A stretch of 64,000 bases of DNA from the NCBI GenBank assembly GCA_027627225.1, contig CM051034.1, positions 18,646,980 through 18,710,979 of the forward strand, read 5' to 3'. The notes under the pieces are model-generated. The model made no database searches and had not been told where the DNA came from. It saw nothing but the letters and a program-made list of their open reading frames with translations. Numbering within the stretch: the stretch's first letter is position 1; every line of letters starts with the position of its first letter. Positions 1 to 10,204 of the stretch are shown here, in pieces. Origin of the DNA: Congeria kusceri. Its lineage: Eukaryota; Mollusca; Bivalvia; Myida; Dreissenidae. The translations under genes were made by a program, and so were the position numbers.

Positions 1-1451
1 ACAGTGTATGCACCGACTTGCTTTGCCGATCTCTGATATAATTGCATTCCTTTTTAGCAATGTTATAAGCAAGTATATTAACACAACAACTTTTGGGACA
101 TTCATATTTTGGCTACATAATATTTAACATCTGTTTTTTTTGTATAATGGATAACTTGCCGAGCGTATGTTGAATTATTGCAATTATGCATATTGGTATG
201 TTTGATATTGTTTGTTATTTTGATCTCTACAAGAATTGTGCGTTTGAATTCCGTGATACGTCACTGATTTGGATTATGTAAATGGTACATCCGAACCTTG
301 TCAGACATCCGTCGCTAGTTTCGGAATCACCCTGTCGCCTTCACAAACCATCCCATGAACTGTGTATTTGCTTTTTGAAGAAATTGTTTACAAGCGTGGA
401 TGGTTATCTAAGAGTTGTTTTAAATGTAAATAATCTCCATAGCTCATTTGCACATGGATTGCGTGACACATAGAATTGGACAGACCCATAGACAATTCTC
501 TTATTCAATATAATTTTTAATAACTATATCGATTTTAAACTGTTCATTGATGTTCTTTCCTAATTTTCTACATTACAATCTGTTTCAACAAAGGAAATTG
601 AAGATGTTTTTAAATGTTAAACGTACCGCCATCTTCCTATAAAAAGACATCAACACTCATGCAACCTTTTGTATGACATTATTGCTCTATAAATTACCGT
701 CACTCATTCAAACTAACTGATTAAGTTCAAGTCCGTTACATTGACATATCTGTATACGACATCCTTGGGCAATGAACTGTATGCAGACAACATTGCAGTC
801 ATCGAAAATAATACTAGGTTTAATAATAGACCATGGCACTTACGACGCAAAGGTGTCATCTATGTAGCGCATACTATCTATGCCATTGACACTTTATTCC
901 CACAGGTCATAAGATCCTGGACAAAATACCAGCACATGTGGCACAGTATTCTTTCTGGTCAATAGATCCAATTTGTACATTACGCAGGGTGTTGTGCCAC
1001 TATAAAAGAAAAGAGAAAACATCTAGTGATACAACACTGTGCACTAAAAATCATTGCACACAGAAGCTCGATTGTGTTGACGATGTAATTGAAAAGTGAT
1101 AAGCGTAAATGATTGTGTTGAAGTAGTTTGTTGAATGGGGAAAGGAAACAATTACAAATTAAAATGAATGTATTAAGTGATTTAAATAAAACATTCCAAA
1201 ATATCTAAACATAAGTAAATTATCTAAATTATATTGTATATCAGACACTATGTGCACATCTCCTTATTTATTATCTGAAAACACCGCGAAACCTAAGAGC
1301 ATGCTGTAGTTTCATTTCAAAGTTGTTTTCCCTAACATTGATTTTTTCGCAGACAACATACATGTTCTGTATGCACTCATAATCAGAAGTACAAATGGCT
1401 ATAAGCGTACATGGTGTATCGTATTCAATTCAGGACAATTCAAGGCGTATA
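1..1451. other. AT-rich DNA, no gene recognised
   Basis: Only short open frames occur and none shows a recognisable domain or a convincing set of splice sites. The stretch at about 240-520 is a diverged relative of about 12,005-12,260 and is listed separately. Nothing else is resolvable by eye. Confidence 0.6.
240..520 (+). repeat. Diverged duplicate of 12.0-12.26 kb
   Basis: This segment and about 12,005-12,260 share an ordered series of blocks: cgaaccttg, then a block around cttttgaagaaattgt, then tatctaagag, then gcaattctct. Between blocks they are clearly diverged, by my estimate about two-thirds identical. It could be an old dispersed repeat or an old segmental duplication. No shared open frame survives. 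Confidence 0.45.
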
Positions 1452-1785
1452 ACACAATCATCATTCTCAATATACACATAACTGAACACAATCATCATTC
1501 TAAATATACACATAACAGAACACAATCATCATTCTCAATATACACATACCTGAACACAATCATCATTCTCAATATACACATAACTGAACACAATCATCAT
1601 TCTAAATATACACATAACAGAACACAATCATCATTCTCAATATACACATAACTGAACACAATCATCATTCTAAATATACACATAACAGAACACAATCATC
1701 ATTCTCAATATACACATAATTGAACACAATCATCATTCTCAATATACACATAACTGAACACAATCATCATTCTCAATATACACTT
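1452..1785 (+). repeat. 34-bp minisatellite, about 10 copies
   Basis: The unit begins acacaatcatcattctc and ends cataactga, 34 bp long. It repeats about ten times with few substitutions. Two variants (tctcaat and tctaaat; aactga and aacaga) partly alternate, which suggests a 68-bp higher-order unit. A short open frame crossing its end comes from the repeat and is not called as a gene. Confidence 0.9.
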
Positions 1786-1789
1786 ATAC

Positions 1790-3170
1790 CAACAAATAGC
1801 AATCGTTACTACGGTACAGCTATATATAATTATGAGCTATGTAGCAATAAAGTTCTCCTTTCAAAACAAACAAGTATATTGCAATATTTTTTATCACTTT
1901 CTCATTAAGTGAGCTCATAATAATATCACATTGACATGTATTTACCATAGGGGGGCGTCTAATAAACATACGGACTATATGTTTCCTGAAGTTGATTCGA
2001 ACAAATAAACATAAAATGACACACACTGCATGTTTTGCAAAATGTACAACTACAATGTATTTTCCCTTTCGACATTTAATTAACGACACTGATCACATAT
2101 CAATATTATTATTCACTATATAGTTATGTTCGTTAACACATACTATGTTTGAAACATTTACAATAATATGGTATTCTACATGTGCACAAAAGTCATATAG
2201 TTATTACATGCATGTAAACGTTGCTTTACAGTTAAGGTCAATGAACGAAAAACCCATGTACTCCATATTTGCACATGAATAAGCGTTATTATATAATTAT
2301 GCAGATGTGTTATATCTATTCTGTCAGACTTTGTGCGAAAGATCTTCGTAGCATCTCCACATGGATTCAAATGATTTTGTAGGGAATATTTCGTAACTGA
2401 CCTTGAAGTACTAGTCTGGATAAAACAAGTTGTTAATGGATTACTTATCCAAAGAAAGGCCAACAAATTGCCTTTGGTGATAACACAAACCAACGTAAAT
2501 ACAGATTATTGCGTGAGGTTTCTCATTCAACCATTGTAAAATAAAAATACGGAGCTAGTTTTCATGTTGTTGTTTTTGCGGTAGCTTTGGTTTGAAAACA
2601 CAAATTACACTAAGTGAAACACAATGTTTGCAAAGTGATGCTAGAATTATACGTCATTTAGTTTCGTGTTAACCAGTGTATACACGAAATGAAATGCGAA
2701 TATGAATGCATGGTGTGACGTGTATTTACAGAAAATGTAGGATACATGATTCCTCAATTCTAAGCAGCACACTACTATACCATAAAATAATATTGAATGA
2801 ACCTTTCGTATCTGTCTTACCGCAAACTATGTATCTGTATCTGTAGAAATTACTATTCTACCGTATTTACACAAATGCTTCGCATGAAAATACACGTATA
2901 TCAGCTGAGCGGAAGATGGTTAAGACAACAACACTATGAAGCAATGTAACAGGGCGTGTTTAAAACTTATTTGTATCCCATCATCACGCCTGCAATGACG
3001 AAATAATAACCCGTATTATCTGTATTTCACCTTGCTGAATACAGCAAACAGGCGCAGTATAATGACGTCATTCTGTTTATTTGTGTGACGTCATTTGATG
3101 TTTTTGCGTTATTCGGTGATTTTCTTTCGCTTCTTTTCAAAATCAAGACACAACATGATGGAATAATATG
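1790..3170. other. AT-rich DNA, nothing recognised
   Basis: No recognisable coding exon, tRNA or terminal-repeat element was found. Short minus-strand open frames at 1,820-2,089 and 2,176-2,493 lack any domain and are treated as chance. Confidence 0.5.
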
Positions 3171-3178
3171 TTTTCTAT

Positions 3179-3306
3179 GATTATTTGTTGTTGAATAACC
3201 CACGGTTAGGGATACAGATTCGTGTTAGCAAATCACTCATGCTTCGCACTAGTGATTTAATTGCTACGCATATACACTCATTACTGTGGGTTATTCGACA
3301 ATAATC
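3179..3306. mobile_element. Palindromic MITE-like element, about 128 bp
   Basis: The ends are inverted copies: gattatttgttgttgaata on the left and, on the other strand, gattattgtcgaataaccc on the right, both running into aataacccac. A second inverted pair (tagcaa...tcact) lies inside, so the whole segment can fold into one hairpin. It has no coding capacity, so it would be a non-autonomous element. No clear target duplication was identified. Confidence 0.6.
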
Positions 3307-3309
3307 TAT

Positions 3310-5410
3310 GATAAAAAATTATTATTTATTAAATAATCTAATGTTAGCTTTGTTATTTTTACGTTTCTACATCTGATTTTGAGTCATGTTTCGACTCAGT
3401 TAGAAAATAAGCAATTATCAATATTACTTTACAATACACGTGACTCAGATAACAGTATCCTCGTATGTCATAAGTTTAAACAGTGCTTGTTTAAAATTAT
3501 TTTGACTTAAATTACTTGTATTATAATTGAATCAATTACTTGGCGTTGTAATGCATGTAAAATTAAGCATATACCGTATTTCACAAGCCTATTTCTTGAA
3601 ATCAGTGGGGATAGCTTTCAAAGAAATACAAGTGTTAACCGATAACAGAAATACGACTCGTAAACGTCGGCATCCAATAAAGTTATCATGCAATGCATTT
3701 AATCATGCAAGTTGTTTGTCTGAAATAAGCTTTGCAAAGGTTTAGGAGCTGGTCAAGCGTTGATATGAATATATTCTCTGAGACAGTTTCCGGCGACCAC
3801 TGTATTTGTATTGAAGCATTTTAAATGTCAAGATCAACGAACAGTGTCTTTCGCTTACTCTGGCTCACAACTGCATGGCGTCTCTGTATTTTATGCTTTA
3901 CTTAACGTCTGTGGGATTGATTTCCTTCAGTAAAGCATTGCTTATTCGAATGTAAATTGAATGTTCAGATTTTTGGACGGTCGATTCTATTTGTGGAAAC
4001 TCATTGATGCCTACGCACAAATATCTTAACTGTATTGCCTAGAGAAAGTATTCTAGCGACTAATTTTAAAATAATCTTATCTGTCGTGATAGTTCAAACG
4101 TGTTTTGTGTTTTTGTAAACGTTACTTCAAATCAGCTATGTAAAATGTGCATGTTCAAAGTGACTTGTTTAAAACTATTTAGCAAATGTAGTTGACATAC
4201 ATGTTATATGATATACTATAATACTATGTGCTATTGAATTAGATTTGTTATATATTTTTGTATTTACTCCATAAAGATTAGTTTTTGCAATAAATCTACA
4301 CTTATAACATTACAATGAATGTACCAAAGATATAATACATTTTCAATAAGGAAAAACAATCAATTACAGAAATTGCACCGAAAAAAAACATGCCGGGATA
4401 AACTTAAATGACTATTCTCAAATTGGCAAGTCCGGGTAATTGGAAAAGGATGTACGTGTTCGGAGCAAAATATATTATACTTGAGGTTTTTTTTTGTTTG
4501 TGTATACAGTCTTGAGGTAATAATGCATGCATTACATGTTGAATATCACGTGTTTCAAACGTCACGAAAACTCTGGGCATTATTTTCGAATTATACATGT
4601 AGTCATTATTTGGGAAAAGCACAAAACACGTATGTGTATTGTTGTCGAATTAAATATACTTGTATTCATTGCGTTGATCTCTCTTTCATCAGAAAAGTAT
4701 TTTATTTTGTCTAGTTAATTATGCTGTCAAGGACTAGAGATTGTGTGTTCATTCAAATAAGATGTATTACCTCATTATTTCAAGAAGTAATATAAACTAA
4801 CACCGAGCTATCGCTTATGAGAAAACACAAAGCACACAGACACGTGCAATGAGGCATCTGCGAAATTGTGCTTCCAAACTGTGAATACATGTAGCAACGT
4901 TACGTTACAGTATTTATTTGAGTATGTATGAATACATGTATATGTATTCTGTTTTAGACTTATTCCGAAAACTGGACTACAATTGAATAAAATGGAATAC
5001 CTACACTTATAAGTATATACACCGTGCATAAGCGATATCATTTAAGGTGACAAGTCTAGTAGATAGTTTCCGGTTGTAGAGTACTGTCCGTGCTCTGTCT
5101 GAGATATTTGGACCTGAAATTGAACACTTGAAATGTCATTATGGTCGATGTGTTGCTTATGCTTAGTCTGATCGTACTCGTATTTTAAACCCGCATGGTG
5201 TCAGTTAACAATTATAAATTGTATCATTTAAAGGATAGAATCATTCATGCTTTGGCATGTGTTGTTTGTAAGACTTTTTGCCCCAATTGCTATGATTGTA
5301 TGATTTTAAAAGCAAAGCTTTTGCATAGATTTCCGTATACTATAATAAAAATATTATTGTTTGTCTACAACTGCAATAATTAACAGTTGTATATGTGTGT
5401 ACTTGTATGC
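3310..5410. other. AT-rich DNA, nothing recognised
   Basis: Short overlapping open frames occur on both strands (for example 4,404-4,718 and 4,808-5,041). None shows domains, and none shows splice-site pairs with a convincing reading frame. Left unannotated. Confidence 0.5.
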
Positions 5411-5412
5411 AT

Positions 5413-5901
5413 TAAAGGGACATTTCACAGATTGACGAATTGACAATTTCCAAAATGATCGTCGCAGATTCGAACAATTGATTGAATAAAAAGGAGCAAA
5501 ATGGCACTACTGACAAAGAATAGATTAAAAACAACGTTTTAATGATATATAATCATTAGTTGAAATGGATACAATTATAAAGTGTTTGTAACGCAAACAG
5601 ATTACGTATTTTGGAGTACTTATGTTATTTCGTTGAAATAGTTGAAAACAAGTGAATCACTTACATAAAGTAAAAATTACACATACATATATATATATCA
5701 TGATTACAAATCAGAGCGGTCGAGCGGTTTGCGGGTCCGATTTTTTATCCGGAAGTCTTAGGTTCGATCCCCGGTGGCGGCACCTTTTTTTCTTGAAGGA
5801 CTTTTTAGTTCAGATGCGTTACTTTTTCCAGTTTGAATATTTAATAGCATTTGTTTTTCAAAAAAAATACAAAAATAAATCTGTGAACAAGTCCCTATAA
5901 T
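5413..5901 (+). mobile_element. TIR element with internal tRNA-like sequence
   Basis: The left end reads attaaagggacatttcacag. The right end, read on the minus strand, begins cattatagggacttgttcac. The element is therefore bounded by imperfect terminal inverted repeats of about 20 bp. Inside, 5,712-5,785 is tRNA-like, with ggtcgagcgg as an A-box-like block and ggttcgatcccc as the B box, followed by a T run that could stop RNA polymerase III. A related element at about 53.6-54.1 kb has the same two components, with the tRNA-like part inverted relative to it. Confidence 0.6.
5712..5785 (+). repeat. tRNA-derived SINE-like head, not a tRNA gene
   Basis: A- and B-box-like blocks are spaced as in a tRNA and followed by tttttt. 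The cloverleaf is poor: the anticodon arm does not pair well and the acceptor stem is mismatched. It is best read as a Pol III promoter module inside the surrounding repeat. Confidence 0.55.
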
Positions 5902-5904
5902 GTA

Positions 5905-6865
5905 TCCGAAATACCAGTTGCAATAAGTCGGAACGTTCAATATTAATGACAGTGTACTTTTGTACTCTAGTTGTGTGCTCACAGTACATTTACGGAGGAT
6001 ATTTTCGGTACACATATTCAAGCCAAGACCGTTAATTTGGTCTATGAAACATGTCTTCCTTCTGGTATTTGTGTACCAAGGATATTCTTAGAAGATATGA
6101 ACTGTTTATTTCTTTGGTGCAGAGCCTTGAGCTCACCCAGTTATATAGTTTATAGAATGATGATATCAACGCGTAAGTTTGTGGCTAATACTGTTTTATT
6201 TATGGCTTTCCTACAGATGTCTAGTCTAAATCCCCGACATACATATTATATACGGGGTATGCAGCTCGCTAGATCTACGCTGAGATTGTAGCCAGTTTTA
6301 TCAAACAATGACTTCACATGCGTCAAATATTGGATTTCTCATTTCACATTCTGAAATGGCAACTATTTAATAGGATTTGTAAATAATATTAAGAACAGGT
6401 AATCATGCATCTTCTAATGCAATAAATGCGCAAATGTTAAAGCGCTCTTCTTTGACAACCAATCACATAAAATTCATGTTTAAATATGATATCATAATGA
6501 TATATTTTATTCTTTGTTTTCTCGACCCGATAAGACAAGCTGAACTATACGAATGCAATTTTAGTAATTGAAAATATCGGTAATGATGAAGTATTTTGAT
6601 TTCTAACTTTATGTAAGAGCTGGAGTATACTTCAAATTGTCGACCGACCAAGGTTGTACGACAGAACATTTACAGTTGCTTGTGTTTGCTATATTTAGCT
6701 ACAATTACTCATTTAATGGGAAAAAATGCAGGCTGCAAGATGTTGCATCAATATATAACACAGATTTTCATTCTCTACTTTGCAGAAGTATTACTTTCTT
6801 ATAATTCACCAGTGTCTATAAAGGAGGAAACGCCACGTATCAATGTAATAAGACGCTCCTAATTT
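5905..6865. other. AT-rich DNA, nothing recognised
   Basis: One open frame of about 100 codons at 5,971-6,291 has no recognisable motif and no favourable splice context. No repeat boundary is evident. Confidence 0.45.
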
Positions 6866-6868
6866 CTC

Positions 6869-7828
6869 GTAAGCCTCAGTCACACATTCCCGATTATGGC
6901 TCCCAACAGCGTCCCGACAGCGCTACGATAGAAATAAAAAAAAAAGTCGGGAGTGTCGCGACTCTGTCGGCGCACTGTCCTGAGAATCGGGACTTATCGG
7001 GACATGTTCGTCGTTATCGGCCAAGCACTCCCGACGGTTAGGTTTGTACCTTAAAGCCTTAGACACACATTCCCCATTTGTCCTGCCGATCATTGGGCCG
7101 AAAGCGTCCCTAATCAATTATGGCAAAAGTCGGGACAATATTCTGAGAATCGGGGCTCGTAATTCAATTTTTGATCCAGAGACGAATATGGCCACGAAAG
7201 CGTCACGATAGCGTCTCGACACAGTCCCGATTTTCCCGAATGCAATCCGACAGAGTCCCGACAGTGTCCCGATAGCTCCCGACAGCGTGCCGACAGCATA
7301 CCGGCAACCCGACTTTTTAATGTGTTGTATCGTACCGCTGTCTGGACGCTGTCAGAAGCAATAATCGGGAAGCATTAATGGTGGTCGGGCAAAGTTCAGT
7401 CGATGAAAGACAAACTCACACAAACACGCACAACACACACGATATATACAACATACCTGATATATGTACATATATATGTTCATTCAATATCATTCCCGTT
7501 TCACCGGATAGAGTCTCGATACCGTCCCGACAGAGTCCCGAATTTGATCCGATATAGCCGGATCTATCCCGACGGAGTCCCGACTATATAAACTCGACTG
7601 AGTCTCCCGAATTTTAAGGGAAAACCTTAATTGTCGGGAGCGATTGGCCGATAATGCCGAATGTTTCCCGGTGATTCCCGATTCTCTGGACAGCGTTCCG
7701 AAAGCGGCCCGAAAGCACCCGACATCGTCCCGACAGCGTCCCGATATTTCGGACTTTTATTATTTGTATCGTAGCGCTGTCGGGACACTGTCTGGAGCCA
7801 TAATCGGGAATGTGTGACTAAGGCTTAA
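6869..7828. mobile_element. Long-TIR element of CGGGAC/GTCCCG words
   Basis: The left end (aagcctcagtcacacattcc...) and the right end read on the minus strand (aagccttagtcacacattcc...) match for about 70 bp, through the attatggctcc and gcgctacgata blocks. The interior is filled with degenerate inverted and direct words such as cccgacagcgtcccgac. It has no transposase-like frame. A third internal end-like block (aagccttagacacacattcc) at about 7,052 suggests nested copies. The same family recurs at 9,889-10,199. Confidence 0.7.
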
Positions 7829-7930
7829 CATTCGGGAGACTCAATCGAATTTGTATAGTCGGGACACTGTCGGGTTGGATTCGGCTGTATCAAATCAAAT
7901 TCTGGACGGTGTCGGAAGGTATCGAATCTA
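7505..7930. repeat. Inverted repeat pair, about 105-bp arms
   Basis: The left arm at about 7,505-7,612 and the right arm at about 7,833-7,930 are reverse complements with scattered mismatches. Both share the blocks ttcgggagactca, tatagtcggga and atcaaattc in the same order when one arm is inverted. The right end of the 6,869-7,828 element lies between the arms, so one palindromic element appears to be nested in another of the same word family. Confidence 0.65.
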
Positions 7931-7995
7931 TGTCCTGTGTCACGGGATCGATATCGCATTGAAATTTATGTTTAAATATCACGACTGGAGTATTG

Positions 7996-9886
7996 CGGCA
8001 GTCTAGTGTTGTTAATCAGTGTCCAAAATTGTAGTCGATTAATCAGTAACAAGTTCTGACTAAATAACCGATTAATCAGGATTCTTGAAAGTAAAGGAAA
8101 TACACCATAGACTGCAACGTTTCAATGATTTACTAGTATATTGTTTTATTGAGTTTTGCAATAAATATGTGTCTGATTTATATAGCATTTATGAAGGAAA
8201 TAGGCATAAAGGACACATGTTTTTGTAAATACAATTTGTGAACTGCATTATCCTACTAACGCGCTGGACTATTGACAAGATACATATCAGATATATGAAT
8301 TATTGAAAAGTTAAGCAACCACACAAACACTATAAATCAGTATCGTGTGTTAGGTACAAAAATGCAGAATTTATTTTATTATACCGAACAATCCCGTATC
8401 ATTTGCGTATCGGCAGCCTCGGTCGACAGTGTTCGTCGAGGACACTGTCACCCTCAAGGAAGTCAATATTTATTTTATTATGCCGAACAATCCCGTATCA
8501 TTTGCGTATCGGCGACGTATCATTTGCGTATCGGTCGACATAGCGGTAGCGGGCGACTTGCCGGGCGACGTATACAATTGTTGCCCGCTGCAGTTTATAT
8601 GCATTATATAGAGAAATAATCAAGTGAGGTATAATAATATAATATATGCCGACACAAAAAACATGAACATTTAAGTTATAACCCTTAGTTCGATGGACAA
8701 AGTATACCCAAAATGGTCATTTCATAAGCAGAGAGTTGTCGTATATGTGGCCATAAGATCATAGCTGGAGATAAGGAGTTATGAGCCCTTGCTTGTGAAA
8801 GAAAATGCAAAAATTCTAAAACAGTGACTCAATTTGTTTTATCAAATTTTGATCAATTTTTTACACAGTTTGTGTTGGACAATATACGTATACTATCACA
8901 GCTGAGTCTTAAATGGACCAGATCTGGCAATAGACAACGGGGTTATTGACCGGGTGAAAATAAATGGGAAAAAATGGACTTAATGCAGGATGGGTACCGG
9001 TACTTCATTTTCCACCCAATCGGTACCAAACATCTTCTATTTGTTGATGACCATCAGAAGAATTTGAATATAGGAAGTGTAGATGACAATACAGCTTCAC
9101 TCTGAGTGCGAAAATTCGGATACCAGGGGAAAGAACATATACCTGGATAGGGTTCTCATTATCAAATACAACAAGCGATTTTTATCTAAATCTAAGCCAT
9201 TTGGTCAGTGGTCTGGGGGGGGGGGGGTCTTGTGTTATTACCCATTGCAATTTTAAAGTTTCTGAAAATAAAACACCGATTTTCTCACGATTATTTTAAT
9301 TTGATCTGCTATCGGATAATAATGACCTGGGTCCCTACTCATTCATGGCAATTATTTAGTTTTTTGATAAGCAAGGGTAAAATGGTCAGCTAAACAAATA
9401 TGACAGCTAATCAGCTATACAAATGAATTCGAAGACCATAATTTTATTATTTTTATGTTTACATTTTATAACATTTGTTCAAACCTTTCAGAAAAGTAAG
9501 ATCTCCATCTTTAACAATACTGAGTGGAGCCATCATGGACTTCTTTGCTTGTAATCAAGAAATAACAACTTCAATAGAGACGAATATTAGTTCTACAAAT
9601 CATATTAAAATATATAAATGTATACATTTTATTGTATTGAACAATGAATTTAATTATATGTGCATGTGTGGTATTTAATTATATTATTTGGTCACTAACA
9701 TATAAATAAATCGGATCACTTGTTGAAGTTAAAAAGAGGGATTGGACATTTTTCAGGAAAGAAGACTCATGCATATATATCTTCAATTAATCGACTAATA
9801 TCAAATCTTAATCGACTAATAAATCATTACCTATTAGTCGTTGATTAATCGACGAAATGATTAATCGGCACAACACTACGGCAGTC
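7996..9886. mobile_element. Non-autonomous hAT element with 8-bp TSD
   Basis: The element occupies 8,004-9,878. It begins tagtgttgt and ends acaacacta, a 9-bp perfect terminal inverted repeat. Inside each end are degenerate subterminal cgattaatc repeats. It is flanked on both sides by the exact 8-bp direct repeat cggcagtc (7,996-8,003 and 9,879-9,886). Eight-bp target duplications and this architecture are characteristic of the hAT superfamily. Neither strand has a transposase frame, so it is non-autonomous. Internal features include about 45-bp direct repeats at 8,365-8,540 and a run of G at about 9,217-9,228. Confidence 0.85.
8365..8540 (+). repeat. Short direct repeats inside hAT element
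   Basis: The block tttattttattatnccgaa followed by caatcccgtatcatttgcg occurs at about 8,370 and about 8,467. A further partial copy of gtatcatttgcgtatcgg follows at about 8,517. Two overlapping open frames here arise from this repetition. Confidence 0.7.
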
Positions 9887-9888
9887 CC

Positions 9889-10199
9889 ACATTCATGATT
9901 TTGGCTCCCGACAGCGTCCCAATAGCGCAAAGATACAAATAATAAAAAAGTAGGGAATGGCGGGACGCTGTTGTGAGCTGTCGGGACACTGTCGGATCGC
10001 ATTCGGGGGAATCGGGACGCTGTCGGGACTATGTCGAAACGCTGTCTGGGCGCTGTCGGGACATATTCGTTCTTGTGATCATTAATTGAATTTCGAGCCC
10101 CGAATCCCATAATATTGTCCCGACTTTTTACATGTTTGATTCTGGACGCTGTCGGCTCAAGAACGGCAGAAAAAGTCGGGAATGTGTGACTGAGGCTTT
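9889..10199. mobile_element. Second CGGGAC-word palindromic element
   Basis: The left end carries ttggctcccgacagcgtccc. The right end, on the minus strand, begins taaagcctcagtcacacatt and continues into cccgac words, matching the ends of the 6,869-7,828 element. Length is about 310 bp. It abuts the right target duplication of the hAT element. An open minus-strand frame at 9,808-10,110 is composed of these words and is not considered genic. Confidence 0.6.
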
Positions 10200-10204
10200 A
10201 TCGT

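Noticed and set aside
1452..1785. CRISPR array
   Set aside because: The 34-bp units are directly adjacent with no unique spacers, and the context is eukaryotic.
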